From the NCBI GenBank assembly GCA_947489665.1, contig CANLEH010000003.1, forward strand, positions 1 through 64,000: DNA of 64,000 nucleotides, given 5' to 3'. Source of the DNA: an uncultured Roseicyclus sp. (GTDB taxonomy: Bacteria; Pseudomonadota; Alphaproteobacteria; Rhodobacterales; Rhodobacteraceae). How positions within the stretch are numbered: the stretch's first letter is position 1; each line of letters begins with the position of its first letter. The position numbers and the translations under genes were made by a program. Shown here one piece after another: positions 9,976 through 17,825 of the stretch. The notes under the pieces were generated by a model. That model was not told the DNA's origin. It saw nothing but the letters and a program-made list of their open reading frames with translations, and searched no databases.

Positions 9976-10002
9976 ATGAGTCGTCTTCCCTTCCTGACAA
10001 CT

Positions 10003-10032
10003 ATTGTAAACTAACCAGTTCAGTTTCGGCAA
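10003..10032 (-). promoter_or_regulatory. Promoter of the TetR gene with embedded palindrome
   Basis: Minus-strand -10 TACAAT (10008-10003) with a possible -35 TTGCCG 18 bases upstream (10032-10027). Between them lie AAACT (10008-10012) and AGTTT (10022-10026), plus a shorter inner AACT/AGTT pair. This is a typical place for a TetR-type operator. Confidence 0.45.
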
Positions 10033-10094
10033 GCTGGACGTTTCGTCAGGTTTGGCATCTGGACAGCGCAGGGCCTGTGGCTTAGCGCTGAGCC

Positions 10095-11033
10095 ATGGTC
10101 GACATCTTCCTGAAAACCCTGCCCTTCTTTGCGCTGATCGCGTTGGGGTTTCAGGCTTGCCGCACCGGGTTCTTCACGTCGGAGGCTGCGGCTTACCTGA
10201 CAAAGTTCGTCTTCTACTTTGCCCTTTCGGCTATGCTATTCCGGTTTGCAGCCAACCTGTCTTTGACCGAGATCATCGATTGGCAATTTGTTGGCGCGTA
10301 TCTGTCGGGCTGTATCGTCGTCTATCTTCTCGCAACCATCGTCGCGATGGCGCGCAAGCGCCCAGTGACCGAGGCCGCGTTTGAGGCACAGTGCGCCGTG
10401 ATCGGCAATGTGGGCTTTCTTGGCATTCCCATGCTTGTCGTTCTTCTGGGCGAGGCGGCGGCAGGCCCCGTAATCCTTGTGCTGTCGGTCGATCTGATTG
10501 TCTTTTCGAGCCTGATTGTGATCATCGTAACGGGCAGCCGTGACGGGCGGATGTCCCTTGGCGTGTTGCGCACCGTCGGGATAGGCCTTCTGAAAAACCC
10601 GATGATCGTATCCATCGTTCTGGGCCTTGCCTGGTCCACGACCGGGTGGAACGTGCCGGGGCCGGTGAACGAATTCCTCGCCATCCTTGGTGCCGCTGCG
10701 ACGCCCGGTGCGCTGTTTGCCATCGGGGCTTCGCTGGCTGGCAAATCAGCAGAGCGGATGTCGGTTGCCGGTTGGCTGACCTTCTGCAAGCTTATCTTGC
10801 ACCCGGCCGCCGTGGCGGTCGCCGCGCTCTACCTTTTTGACGTGCCAGATTACGATGCGGGCGTGATGATTGCCGCCGCCGCCCTGCCGGTTGCGGGCAA
10901 TGTCTACATCCTTGCGCAGCATTACGGGGTTGCGCCACAGCGCGTTTCAGCCGCGATCCTGATCTCGACCGCTGTGTCGATCCTGACCGTATCCGCCGTG
11001 ATCGCCTGGTTGGCCCCGCTCACAGGCACGTAA
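10095..11033 (+). CDS. AEC (auxin efflux carrier) family transporter
   Basis: A 312-residue membrane protein with about ten hydrophobic segments in two halves, the AEC layout. Conserved features include the opening FFALIALGF, GNVGFLGIPM in the first half and LPVAGNVYILAQHYG in the second. Homologues export or import organic acids and similar anions; substrate cannot be predicted here. It is divergent from a TetR regulator, the most likely controller. Confidence 0.88.
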   Translation: MVDIFLKTLPFFALIALGFQACRTGFFTSEAAAYLTKFVFYFALSAMLFRFAANLSLTEIIDWQFVGAYLSGCIVVYLLATIVAMARKRPVTEAAFEAQCAVIGNVGFLGIPMLVVLLGEAAAGPVILVLSVDLIVFSSLIVIIVTGSRDGRMSLGVLRTVGIGLLKNPMIVSIVLGLAWSTTGWNVPGPVNEFLAILGAAATPGALFAIGASLAGKSAERMSVAGWLTFCKLILHPAAVAVAALYLFDVPDYDAGVMIAAAALPVAGNVYILAQHYGVAPQRVSAAILISTAVSILTVSAVIAWLAPLTGT

Positions 11034-11107
11034 GGCCGACACGTAAGGATTGCGTGCCGCCCCACCCCCGCGTTAGGCAGTAAAAAACATGCGGGGGACC
11101 CGAGCAG

Positions 11108-11941
11108 ATGGAAACGATTTCCGAGAACAAGGCCTTTGGCGGCACCCAAGGTGTCTATCGCCACGCCTCCAACGCCACGCAGACCGATATGACCTTTGGC
11201 CTGTTCCTGCCGGAAGAGGCGCAATTCGGACCTGTGCCGGTGCTGTGGTATCTGTCGGGTCTGACCTGCACCCACGAAAACGCGATGAACAAAGCCGGAG
11301 CCCAAGGATGGGCGGCGGAGCAGGGCATCGCCCTTATCTTCCCCGACACCTCGCCACGCGGCGACGGCGTGGCAGATGACGCGGCCTATGATCTGGGCCA
11401 AGGTGCGGGCTTCTATGTGAACGCGACCGAGGCGCCTTGGGCACAGCATTTCCAGATGTGGGACTACATCACCGAAGACCTGCCCAACGCGGTGTTTGAG
11501 CACTTCGCCCTCGACCCAGCGCGCCAGGCAATCACCGGCCATTCGATGGGCGGGCATGGTGCGCTGACCATTGCAATGCGGTTTCCCGAACGGTTCGCCT
11601 CCGTCTCTGCCTTTGCGCCGATCTGCAATCCGACCGACAGCGATTGGGGGCGCAAACAACTCGGCGCATATCTGGGCGCAGACGAAGACCTTTGGGCGCC
11701 CCACGATGCGACGCTTCTGATGCATGCCGCCGGCTTCGATGGCCCGATTCTGATCGACACTGGCGCGGATGACCAATTCGGCGACCTACTCAAGACCGAG
11801 GCGCTGGCCCATGCCGCCGCCGCACGTCGCCAGCAGATGACGCTGCGGATGCAGCCTGGCTACGATCATTCCTACTTCTTCGTGTCGAGCTTCATGGAAG
11901 AACACATCGCCTTCCACGCCGACGCGCTCTACTCCGTCTGA
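11108..11941 (+). CDS. fghA: S-formylglutathione hydrolase
   Basis: A 277-residue alpha/beta hydrolase (esterase D family) that splits S-formylglutathione into formate and glutathione, the step after AdhC. Seen are LWYLSGLTCTHENAM, the nucleophile elbow GHSMGGHGAL, the acid in DTGADDQF and the catalytic His in YDHSYFF. A 7 bp inverted repeat (11065-11071 and 11091-11097) lies just upstream and is unexplained. The stop overlaps the HAD gene start by one base (TGATG), so the two are coupled. Confidence 0.96.
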   Translation: METISENKAFGGTQGVYRHASNATQTDMTFGLFLPEEAQFGPVPVLWYLSGLTCTHENAMNKAGAQGWAAEQGIALIFPDTSPRGDGVADDAAYDLGQGAGFYVNATEAPWAQHFQMWDYITEDLPNAVFEHFALDPARQAITGHSMGGHGALTIAMRFPERFASVSAFAPICNPTDSDWGRKQLGAYLGADEDLWAPHDATLLMHAAGFDGPILIDTGADDQFGDLLKTEALAHAAAARRQQMTLRMQPGYDHSYFFVSSFMEEHIAFHADALYSV

Positions 11942-12564
11942 TGGGCGTTCAGGCGGTCATTTTCGACATCGGCAATGTGCTGATCGAGTGGCAACCTGAG
12001 CGGCACTATGACCGTGTGATCGGAGAAGACCGCCGCCGCGCGATGTTCACAGCGGTTGATCTGCATGCGATGAACGACCGGGTGGATCGGGGTGAGAATT
12101 TTCACGCAGTGGTGAAAGACTGCGCCGCCGCGAACCCCGATTGGCACGACGAGATCATGCTTTGGCACGACGACTGGCTGCATATGGCCAGCCCCGTGAT
12201 CCCGCATTCCGTCGCCCTACTGCGGGCGTTGCGCGATCGCGGCGTGCCCGTGTTCGCGCTGTCGAATTTCGGGATCGAGACCTTTGACATCGCCACGCCA
12301 GTCTTCCCGTTCCTGACCGAATTCGACCGCTCCTACATCTCGGGCCATATGGGCATCACCAAGCCGGACGCCGAGATTTATGCCCAAGTCGAGGCGGATT
12401 GTGGCCTATCGCCAGAGACCCTCCTTTTCGCTGACGACCGGACGGATAATATCGAGGCCGCAACGTCCCGCGGATGGCAGACACATCTGTTCGACGGGCC
12501 GCAAGGATGGGCAGACAGGTTGGTAAAAGAAGGCCTGCTGAGCACAGAGGAGGCACAGGCATGA
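11941..12564 (+). CDS. HAD-superfamily hydrolase (YihX-like)
   Basis: A 207-residue cytosolic phosphatase-like protein. Motif I reads FDIGNVLIEW: the nucleophile Asp is present and the second Asp is replaced, as is normal in this IA subfamily. Motif II Ser lies in ALSNFG, Lys in GITKPD and motif IV acids in FADDRTDNIEAA. It is translationally coupled to fghA. Its substrate is unknown. Co-location with fghA may mean damage control or only shared regulation. Confidence 0.88.
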   Translation: MGVQAVIFDIGNVLIEWQPERHYDRVIGEDRRRAMFTAVDLHAMNDRVDRGENFHAVVKDCAAANPDWHDEIMLWHDDWLHMASPVIPHSVALLRALRDRGVPVFALSNFGIETFDIATPVFPFLTEFDRSYISGHMGITKPDAEIYAQVEADCGLSPETLLFADDRTDNIEAATSRGWQTHLFDGPQGWADRLVKEGLLSTEEAQA

Positions 12565-12614
12565 CCTTGATAATCGGACCGGAGGTTCGTTCATGTTAAT
12601 TATCGGGCCAGAGG
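12561..12614 (+). repeat. Imperfect tandem duplication of a gene start
   Basis: 12561-12585 and 12593-12614 are near copies. The first encodes MTLIIGPE then runs to a stop after 12 codons (12561-12599); the second is the start of the cyclodeaminase-like gene (MLIIGPE). After removing one extra codon, the 22 aligned bases differ at four places, all synonymous third positions. The first copy overlaps the HAD stop as ATGA and supplies the GGAGG ribosome site for the second. Confidence 0.75.
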
Positions 12615-13498
12615 CCGAGGAAAAGCTGGATTGGATCGCGCTAAGCGATGCGATTGAGGCCGGCCACCAGATGCCGCAGGCTCAGATCGACGACACATTC
12701 CTCTACCGGGGCGATGATACACTCTTGTCCCGCGCGGCCTGGATTGATGGGCTGGGACAGTTGGTGAAAACGGCCACGATCTTCCCGGCCAACAAGGACG
12801 ACGGAAAGCCTGTGATACACGGCGGAGTTTGCTTGTTCTCGGACACTGACGGCACGCTTGAGGCGATCATCGACTTTCACCTTCTGACCAAATGGAAGAC
12901 GGCCGGGGACAGCCTGCTTGCCGCGCGCAAACTGGCGCGGCCCGACAGCAAGAAGATCCTTCTGATTGGGGCAGGCAATGTGGTGCGCTCCATGCGACAA
13001 GCCTATGCGGCGGCGTTTCCAGATGCTGAATTCACCATCTGGAACCGGACCCTCGCCAACGTCGCCCATATCCGCGCGGACTTCCCCGACGTCTCCATCG
13101 CGCTGGACCTGCGGGAGGCCGTGGAAGCCGCTGACATCATCGCCACTGGCACAATGACAACGCAACCGATCCTCAAGGGCAAATGCCTGCAACCCGGCCA
13201 GCATATCGACCTGATCGGCGCCTACCGGCCCGACATGCGGGAGGCGGACGACGATTGTTTGCGCCGCGCGCGGGTCTTCGTGGACAGTCGCGCCACCACC
13301 TTCGGCCATATCGGTGAGTTGAAGATCCCGCTGGAAGAAGGCGTGTTCTTCGAGTCCGACGTCGTGGGCGACTACTACGACATGGATCGGTTCGAGCGTG
13401 GGTCGGACGATGAAATCACATTGTGCAAGAACGGCGGCGGCGCGCATCTTGACCTGATGGTGGCGCGGTACATTCTGGATGCGGTCAAAGCGCGTTAG
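12593..13498 (+). CDS. Ornithine cyclodeaminase / mu-crystallin family protein
   Basis: A 301-residue NAD(P)-binding protein. The family pattern is clear: GGVCLFSDTDGTLEAIID, the Lys in TKWKTAGDS, the Rossmann motif LIGAGNVVRSM and the C-terminal KNGGGAHLDLMVA. Members include ornithine cyclodeaminase, alanine dehydrogenase, ketimine reductases and opine-type enzymes; sequence alone does not choose among them. ATG 12593 has GGAGG seven bases upstream. It ends tail to tail with the MFS gene (four-base overlap). Confidence 0.85.
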   Translation: MLIIGPEAEEKLDWIALSDAIEAGHQMPQAQIDDTFLYRGDDTLLSRAAWIDGLGQLVKTATIFPANKDDGKPVIHGGVCLFSDTDGTLEAIIDFHLLTKWKTAGDSLLAARKLARPDSKKILLIGAGNVVRSMRQAYAAAFPDAEFTIWNRTLANVAHIRADFPDVSIALDLREAVEAADIIATGTMTTQPILKGKCLQPGQHIDLIGAYRPDMREADDDCLRRARVFVDSRATTFGHIGELKIPLEEGVFFESDVVGDYYDMDRFERGSDDEITLCKNGGGAHLDLMVARYILDAVKAR

Positions 13499-14742
13499 GC
13501 CGCAAGCGGCGTGCGTTTGCCCAACGGGATTTCCTTGATCGGAAGATGCACAATCGCGCTCAGCGCGCCGACGCCCACACCCACCCACCACACGACGGTA
13601 TAGTTGCCGTAGATGTCGTACATGAATCCCCCCAACCAGACACCTACGAAGCTGCCGAGTTGGTGGCTGAAGAAGACGATGCCATAAAGCGTTCCCATAT
13701 GCCGCAGCCCATAGATGTAGCCGACAAGGCCAGACGTCAGCGGGACAGTGGCGAGCCAGAGCGAGCCCATGATCACCGAGAAGATGATGACCGATGTGGG
13801 TGTAATCGGCATCAGGATGAAGACCGCGGCTGCGATTGTGCGGCCGGTATAGATCAGCGCCAGCAGATTTTTCTTGGAATAAGTTTTACCAAGGTAGGCG
13901 GCAAACAGCGTACCGCCGATATTCGCGAGGCCGATCAACGAAATCGCGATTGCGCCCAGGGCAGTCGTGGTCGTGATACCCATGGTGTGCAGCACGCCGC
14001 CCGGCGCGATGGGGCCGCAATACTCGGTGATGAACGCGGGGAAATGAGCGGTCACGAAAGACAGCTGATAGCCGCAGGAAAAGAAGCCAATGAAGATCAA
14101 TGTGAAGGACGGGTCGCGAAATGCTTTGCCCAGAATCTGCCCAAGGGTTTCATCAGCTTCGGGTGTGTTGGGCTTTTCGGGCGCCTTGAGCATCGGAAGG
14201 AAGAGAAGCGACGCAAAGATCATACCAGCGAAAATCAGGAACACCGTTTGCCAGGGGAACGCGCTCAAAAGCGCCTCCGCTACCGGGGGGCCCACGACTT
14301 GCCCGGCTGAGCCGGCAGCTGTCACGATACCGAGCGTCAGGGACCGGTGTTCATCCGACGCCGCACGAGCGACCATCGCGAGGATTACGCCAAAGCCCGT
14401 GCCCGCAATGCCAAATCCTACCAGTATTTCAAGAATTTGGTGCTGCCCCGGCGTGATCGCATAGGCCGAAACAACCAGACCAATAACATAAAGCGCCACG
14501 CCCAACGCGATGGCTTTACGGTCGCCGATCTTCTCGGCAATTGCACCGAAAATCGGCTGACCAATGCCCCAGGCAAGGTTCTGGATGGCGATGGCCATCG
14601 AGAATTCGGCGCGTAGCCAGTTGAACTCTTCCGCAATGGGAATCTGGAACAGGCCAAAGCTCGCGCGGATCGCGAAACTGATCAGGATGATGGCGCAGCC
14701 GCCGATCAGGACGGGCGTGATAAGGCGATCTGTGCGTTCCAT
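13495..14742 (-). CDS. MFS transporter
   Basis: A 415-residue protein with about 12 transmembrane helices and the MFS loop motif GAIAEKIGDRKAIALG after helix 2. Hydrophobic segments run from residue about 8 to near the end. It resembles oxalate/formate-antiporter-like or monocarboxylate-type MFS proteins (AIRASFGLFQIPIAEEFNW), but substrate is uncertain. I start at ATG 14742, just before the first helix. It is divergent from zapE with a GGTCAAA/TTTGACC palindrome between. Confidence 0.88.
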   Translation of the reverse strand: MERTDRLITPVLIGGCAIILISFAIRASFGLFQIPIAEEFNWLRAEFSMAIAIQNLAWGIGQPIFGAIAEKIGDRKAIALGVALYVIGLVVSAYAITPGQHQILEILVGFGIAGTGFGVILAMVARAASDEHRSLTLGIVTAAGSAGQVVGPPVAEALLSAFPWQTVFLIFAGMIFASLLFLPMLKAPEKPNTPEADETLGQILGKAFRDPSFTLIFIGFFSCGYQLSFVTAHFPAFITEYCGPIAPGGVLHTMGITTTTALGAIAISLIGLANIGGTLFAAYLGKTYSKKNLLALIYTGRTIAAAVFILMPITPTSVIIFSVIMGSLWLATVPLTSGLVGYIYGLRHMGTLYGIVFFSHQLGSFVGVWLGGFMYDIYGNYTVVWWVGVGVGALSAIVHLPIKEIPLGKRTPLAA

Positions 14743-14793
14743 TTTTGGCGTCCCTGGCACGGTTTTGGGCACTTTGGCGGGGGCATTCCAAAT

Positions 14794-14815
14794 GGTCAAA
14801 TCAGAGCTTTTGACC
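14794..14815. promoter_or_regulatory. Candidate operator in the MFS/zapE divergent region
   Basis: Perfect 7 bp arms GGTCAAA (14794-14800) and TTTGACC (14809-14815) flank eight bases. It lies 52 bases before the MFS start and 73 before zapE. GntR/FadR- or LacI-type dimers often use such sites. The string CAAATGGTCA here recurs in the inverted repeat before the ASCH gene. Confidence 0.45.
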
Positions 14816-14887
14816 CGAGGGTTCACATTTCCTGATCATCTTGATTTCTATGGGCAAACTCGCCCTTTTTGCATACAGATTGACCCC

Positions 14888-15964
14888 ATGTCGCAGCATT
14901 TGACCGCCATCTATGACACCCGCGTTGCCGAAGGCCTTCTTCGGCCCGATCCGGCGCAGCGTCTGGTCATCGACCTGCTGGAGCAAGTTCGCGAACGCCT
15001 GGAGGCCCCCGAACGCACTGGTTTCCTCGCGCGATTCCGCAAGGCCGAGCCGATGGGCAAGCAGGGTCTTTACCTGTGGGGTGGGGTCGGGCGCGGCAAG
15101 TCGATGTTGATGGACCTGTTCTTTCAGCACGCCTCGGTTCCGGGCAAGCGGCGGGTACATTTTCATGCCTTCATGCAAGAGGTTCAGGCCGCCCTGCACG
15201 AGGCCCGCAAGACGGGTGTGGAGGATGCCATCAAGCCGGTCGCCGACGACATCGCGCGCGATTTGAAGTTGCTGTGTTTCGACGAGATGCAAATCACCGA
15301 TATCGCCGATGCCATGATCGTAGGCCGCTTGTTCGAGCGGCTGTTTGAAGCGGGAGTCGTGATTGTCACAACCTCGAACAGGCACCCTTCAAGCCTTTAT
15401 AAGGATGGACTTAATCGGCAACTCTTCCTTCCGTTCATTGCCCTTCTGGAAGCGCGGCTGGAGGTGCACGAACTGGCCGCTGACACGGATTACCGGCAGG
15501 ATCGTCTGGCCGGAGAGCAGGTATGGTTCACGCCCGCGAACGCCAGTGCGAAGGCGTCAATTGACCTGATCTGGAGCGATCTGACCGGCGGCAAGGAAGA
15601 GGCGTTGATGTTGGAAGTGAAAGGGCGCGAGGTGGTGATCCCGCGCTTTTGGGCGGGGCAGGCGCGCGCGTCGTTCAACGACCTGTGCGGCAAGCCGCTG
15701 GGGCCTGCCGACTACCTCGCTTTGGTCGGTGCAGCGAAGGTTCTGGTTCTGGAAGACATTCCGAAGATGAGCCGTGAAAAGGCGAATGAGGCGAAGCGGT
15801 TCGTCACGCTGATTGATGCGCTCTATGAAGGGCAAGTTCGGCTGGTGGCGAGCGCCGCAGCCGAGCCGGAAGCGCTCTACACCGAGGGGACTGGCGCGTT
15901 CGAATTTGAACGCACGGCAAGCCGCCTGCGGGAGATGCAGGGGGCGGATTGGGGAAGCGCCTAG
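14888..15964 (+). CDS. zapE: AFG1-like ATPase, cell division protein ZapE
   Basis: A 358-residue P-loop ATPase. Walker A is GVGRGKSMLMD (about residue 65), Walker B LLCFDEMQITDIADAM, and a sensor-like TTSNRHPSSLYKDGLNR follows. This matches bacterial ZapE, a Z-ring-associated ATPase needed for division under stress or low oxygen, and mitochondrial AFG1. The start at ATG 14888 matches family length; the reading frame is open further upstream. The ribosome site is weak. The gene stands alone. Confidence 0.93.
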   Translation: MSQHLTAIYDTRVAEGLLRPDPAQRLVIDLLEQVRERLEAPERTGFLARFRKAEPMGKQGLYLWGGVGRGKSMLMDLFFQHASVPGKRRVHFHAFMQEVQAALHEARKTGVEDAIKPVADDIARDLKLLCFDEMQITDIADAMIVGRLFERLFEAGVVIVTTSNRHPSSLYKDGLNRQLFLPFIALLEARLEVHELAADTDYRQDRLAGEQVWFTPANASAKASIDLIWSDLTGGKEEALMLEVKGREVVIPRFWAGQARASFNDLCGKPLGPADYLALVGAAKVLVLEDIPKMSREKANEAKRFVTLIDALYEGQVRLVASAAAEPEALYTEGTGAFEFERTASRLREMQGADWGSA

Positions 15965-16013
15965 CTGAAGAATTTCTTAACTGAACGCGCGCTGAAGTGA
16001 TCGTCAGAACGCC

Positions 16014-16095
16014 GCAAACTCTGATCAAATGGTCACAGTTGCGTCCAACTGATCACAATTTTCCTGAAAAAAGCGTCCATTTGGTCAGAGTTTGC
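16014..16095. repeat. Long inverted repeat upstream of the ASCH gene
   Basis: Two 19-base arms (16014-16032, 16077-16095) pair at 18 of 19 positions. The 44-base loop holds a second perfect stem (CAGTTG 16036-16041, CAACTG 16046-16051) and several TGATCA/TGGTCA half-sites. It fills most of the 151 bases between zapE and the ASCH gene and ends 20 bases before that ATG. It may be an operator array or an RNA structure; it lacks a terminal T tract. Confidence 0.65.
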
Positions 16096-16115
16096 CGCGG
16101 CGCTATCTGTGACCC

Positions 16116-16637
16116 ATGACACCGCCGATACCCCCTACCGCCCTCTCTGTTCGCCAGCCGTCTGCCTGGGCGATCATCCATGGCGGCAAGGATGTCGAAA
16201 ACCGTTCGCTCGGGTCGATCCGGGCGGGGCGGATGGTGCCGGGCCGCATCGCGATCCACGCGGCGACTGGCATGAAGCAGGCGGAGTACGACTACCTCGT
16301 CTGGCGATGGGCGCGGGATGGCGTGCGCGTGCCGCGCCCCGATGTGCTGCCCCGGCGGGCGATCATTGGGACGGTCGAGGTGGTGGAGATCGTCACGCAA
16401 AGTGACAGCCCGTGGTTCGGGGGTGAGGCCGGTTTGCTGTTGCGCAACCCGGTGCCGTGTGACCCGATCCCGGCGACTGGTGCGTTGGGGTATTTCGAAT
16501 GGACCGGCGGCGGCGCGCTGGCCGACGCTTTACCCTGGATGCGGGATTGGGGCGGCGCGGAGGGCGGGTTGTTCGGCGACCTGCCGGTGCAATTCGAGAT
16601 CACGCCGGAAAAGCCGTTTGGGCGGAAGAAAGAGTGA
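16116..16637 (+). CDS. ASCH-domain protein
   Basis: A 173-residue protein with the ASCH signature at the N-terminus (ALSVRQPSAWAIIHGGKDVENRS), followed by the beta-barrel region (IIGTVEVVEIV, NPVPCDPIPATGALGYFEW). ASCH domains have a PUA-like fold and are linked to RNA binding; some have amidohydrolase or nuclease activity. The specific role here is not known. A large inverted repeat lies just upstream, and no clear ribosome site is visible. Confidence 0.8.
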   Translation: MTPPIPPTALSVRQPSAWAIIHGGKDVENRSLGSIRAGRMVPGRIAIHAATGMKQAEYDYLVWRWARDGVRVPRPDVLPRRAIIGTVEVVEIVTQSDSPWFGGEAGLLLRNPVPCDPIPATGALGYFEWTGGGALADALPWMRDWGGAEGGLFGDLPVQFEITPEKPFGRKKE

Positions 16638-16641
16638 TGCG

Positions 16642-17283
16642 TTAGGGCTTGGTGGCCCCGCGCTGCAACGCCGACCGCAGCAGAGCCAACCCGGCAATGG
16701 CGAACAATCCCGCGACGGCCCCGTCGATCCAGCGCCGCAGCCGCGCATAGCCCGCCCGGATGGTGGCGAGCGAGAACAGGACCGCATAGGCCGCGTAGAT
16801 CGCAAACCCAATGATGGCGCAGCCGCCCGTTGCCAGGGCAACGGCCACTAAACCGTCATCCGGGCGCAAACCCACGGCCAGGGCGGCCATCCAAGCCACG
16901 ACCGCTTTCGGGTTGGACAGGTTCAGGATCAAGCCGCGCAGAAGCCAGCGGCCCGACGGCGCGACATCCGCTGCGTTTGGCAGGTCAGCGTTCCGGCGTA
17001 GGGCGGAGCGGGCCGCGCCATAGGCGAGCCATAGAAGGTAGCAGCCCCCCGCGATCTTGATGGCAACCAGGAGATGTGTGGTGGCTTGCAGAAGCGCGCC
17101 CAGACCCGTGGCCGCGATGATGCCCCAGAAGGCGAGGCCAAACCCGAGACCCACGCCGAATTGCGCGCCCGCTTTCCGGCCATGGCTGGCCGAGAACGCA
17201 CTGACCGCAAGGGTTGCCGGCCCGGGGGAGACGGCGACCACGAAAAACGCCAACAAGATGGAAAACAGACCGGTCCAATCCAT
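16642..17283 (-). CDS. LysE/RhtB-family amino acid exporter
   Basis: A 213-residue membrane protein with about six helices. The family opening is present (FFVVAVSPGPATLAVSAFSAS, with a G.K-type loop), as is NLSNPKAVVAWMA in the middle. Members export basic or neutral amino acids or related metabolites. It faces the ASCH gene tail to tail (four bases apart), and the cytochrome c gene lies downstream on the same strand only after its own start region. Confidence 0.88.
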   Translation of the reverse strand: MDWTGLFSILLAFFVVAVSPGPATLAVSAFSASHGRKAGAQFGVGLGFGLAFWGIIAATGLGALLQATTHLLVAIKIAGGCYLLWLAYGAARSALRRNADLPNAADVAPSGRWLLRGLILNLSNPKAVVAWMAALAVGLRPDDGLVAVALATGGCAIIGFAIYAAYAVLFSLATIRAGYARLRRWIDGAVAGLFAIAGLALLRSALQRGATKP

Positions 17284-17321
17284 TGCGCGCGCCTTTCATG
17301 CTTTGCCCGTGTTATTGGACC

Positions 17322-17723
17322 TCAGCGTTGCACGGATTGCAGGTATTCGGAAAGCGCGATCAGGTCGGCGGGAATCGGGGTGCCGATGCCATCCTCAAGC
17401 TCGACCACCACGAGGGGCCCGAGATCATCAGCTCCGAACTCCGGCATAATCGTCCCACGGCTTTGGTGGTAGGCGGGGCCGTAGATGGTGGCCATCGTCT
17501 CAATCTCAGGGAAGGTGCCGCCGTTGCGTTGGGCGATGAGGGTCAGATCAGGCGCGTCGCCGGTGGCTGTCGGCAGATCGGACGAGCCCCGCGCATTTGT
17601 GCCATGGCATGCAGCGCAGTTTTCGGCAAAGACCTGCGCGCCACGGGTGGCGGTGACCTGATCGTCGAGGGTGGGTGCGCATGCCGCCAAAAGGATGGTG
17701 GCGAAGACTGCGTGGTGTTTCAT
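17322..17723 (-). CDS. Small c-type cytochrome lipoprotein
   Basis: A 133-residue protein. A lipoprotein signal precedes Cys15 (ATILLAAC), so it is probably anchored in the membrane facing the periplasm. The haem-attachment motif CAACH lies near residue 36, and a likely axial Met is in GTIMPEF. This is one class I cytochrome c domain of about 90 residues. GGGAGCAGG precedes the ATG. An FNR-type box lies 58-71 bases upstream, suggesting induction at low oxygen. The electron partner is unknown. Confidence 0.88.
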   Translation of the reverse strand: MKHHAVFATILLAACAPTLDDQVTATRGAQVFAENCAACHGTNARGSSDLPTATGDAPDLTLIAQRNGGTFPEIETMATIYGPAYHQSRGTIMPEFGADDLGPLVVVELEDGIGTPIPADLIALSEYLQSVQR

Positions 17724-17780
17724 GGTCCTGCTCCCTTTTGTTAGTTGGGAGAAGGTTAACGCAGAAACGCCGCCTGGGGT

Positions 17781-17794
17781 TTGATGCAGATCAG
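17781..17794 (-). promoter_or_regulatory. FNR/FnrL-type box upstream of the cytochrome c gene
   Basis: TTGATGCAGATCAG matches the FNR consensus TTGAT-N4-ATCAA at 9 of 10 positions. If used as a class II site, transcription would start near 17746 and give a leader of about 23 bases to ATG 17723. Confidence 0.6.
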
Positions 17795-17825
17795 ACGGGG
17801 CAGGATCGGCAAAGGGTTGCTTTCG

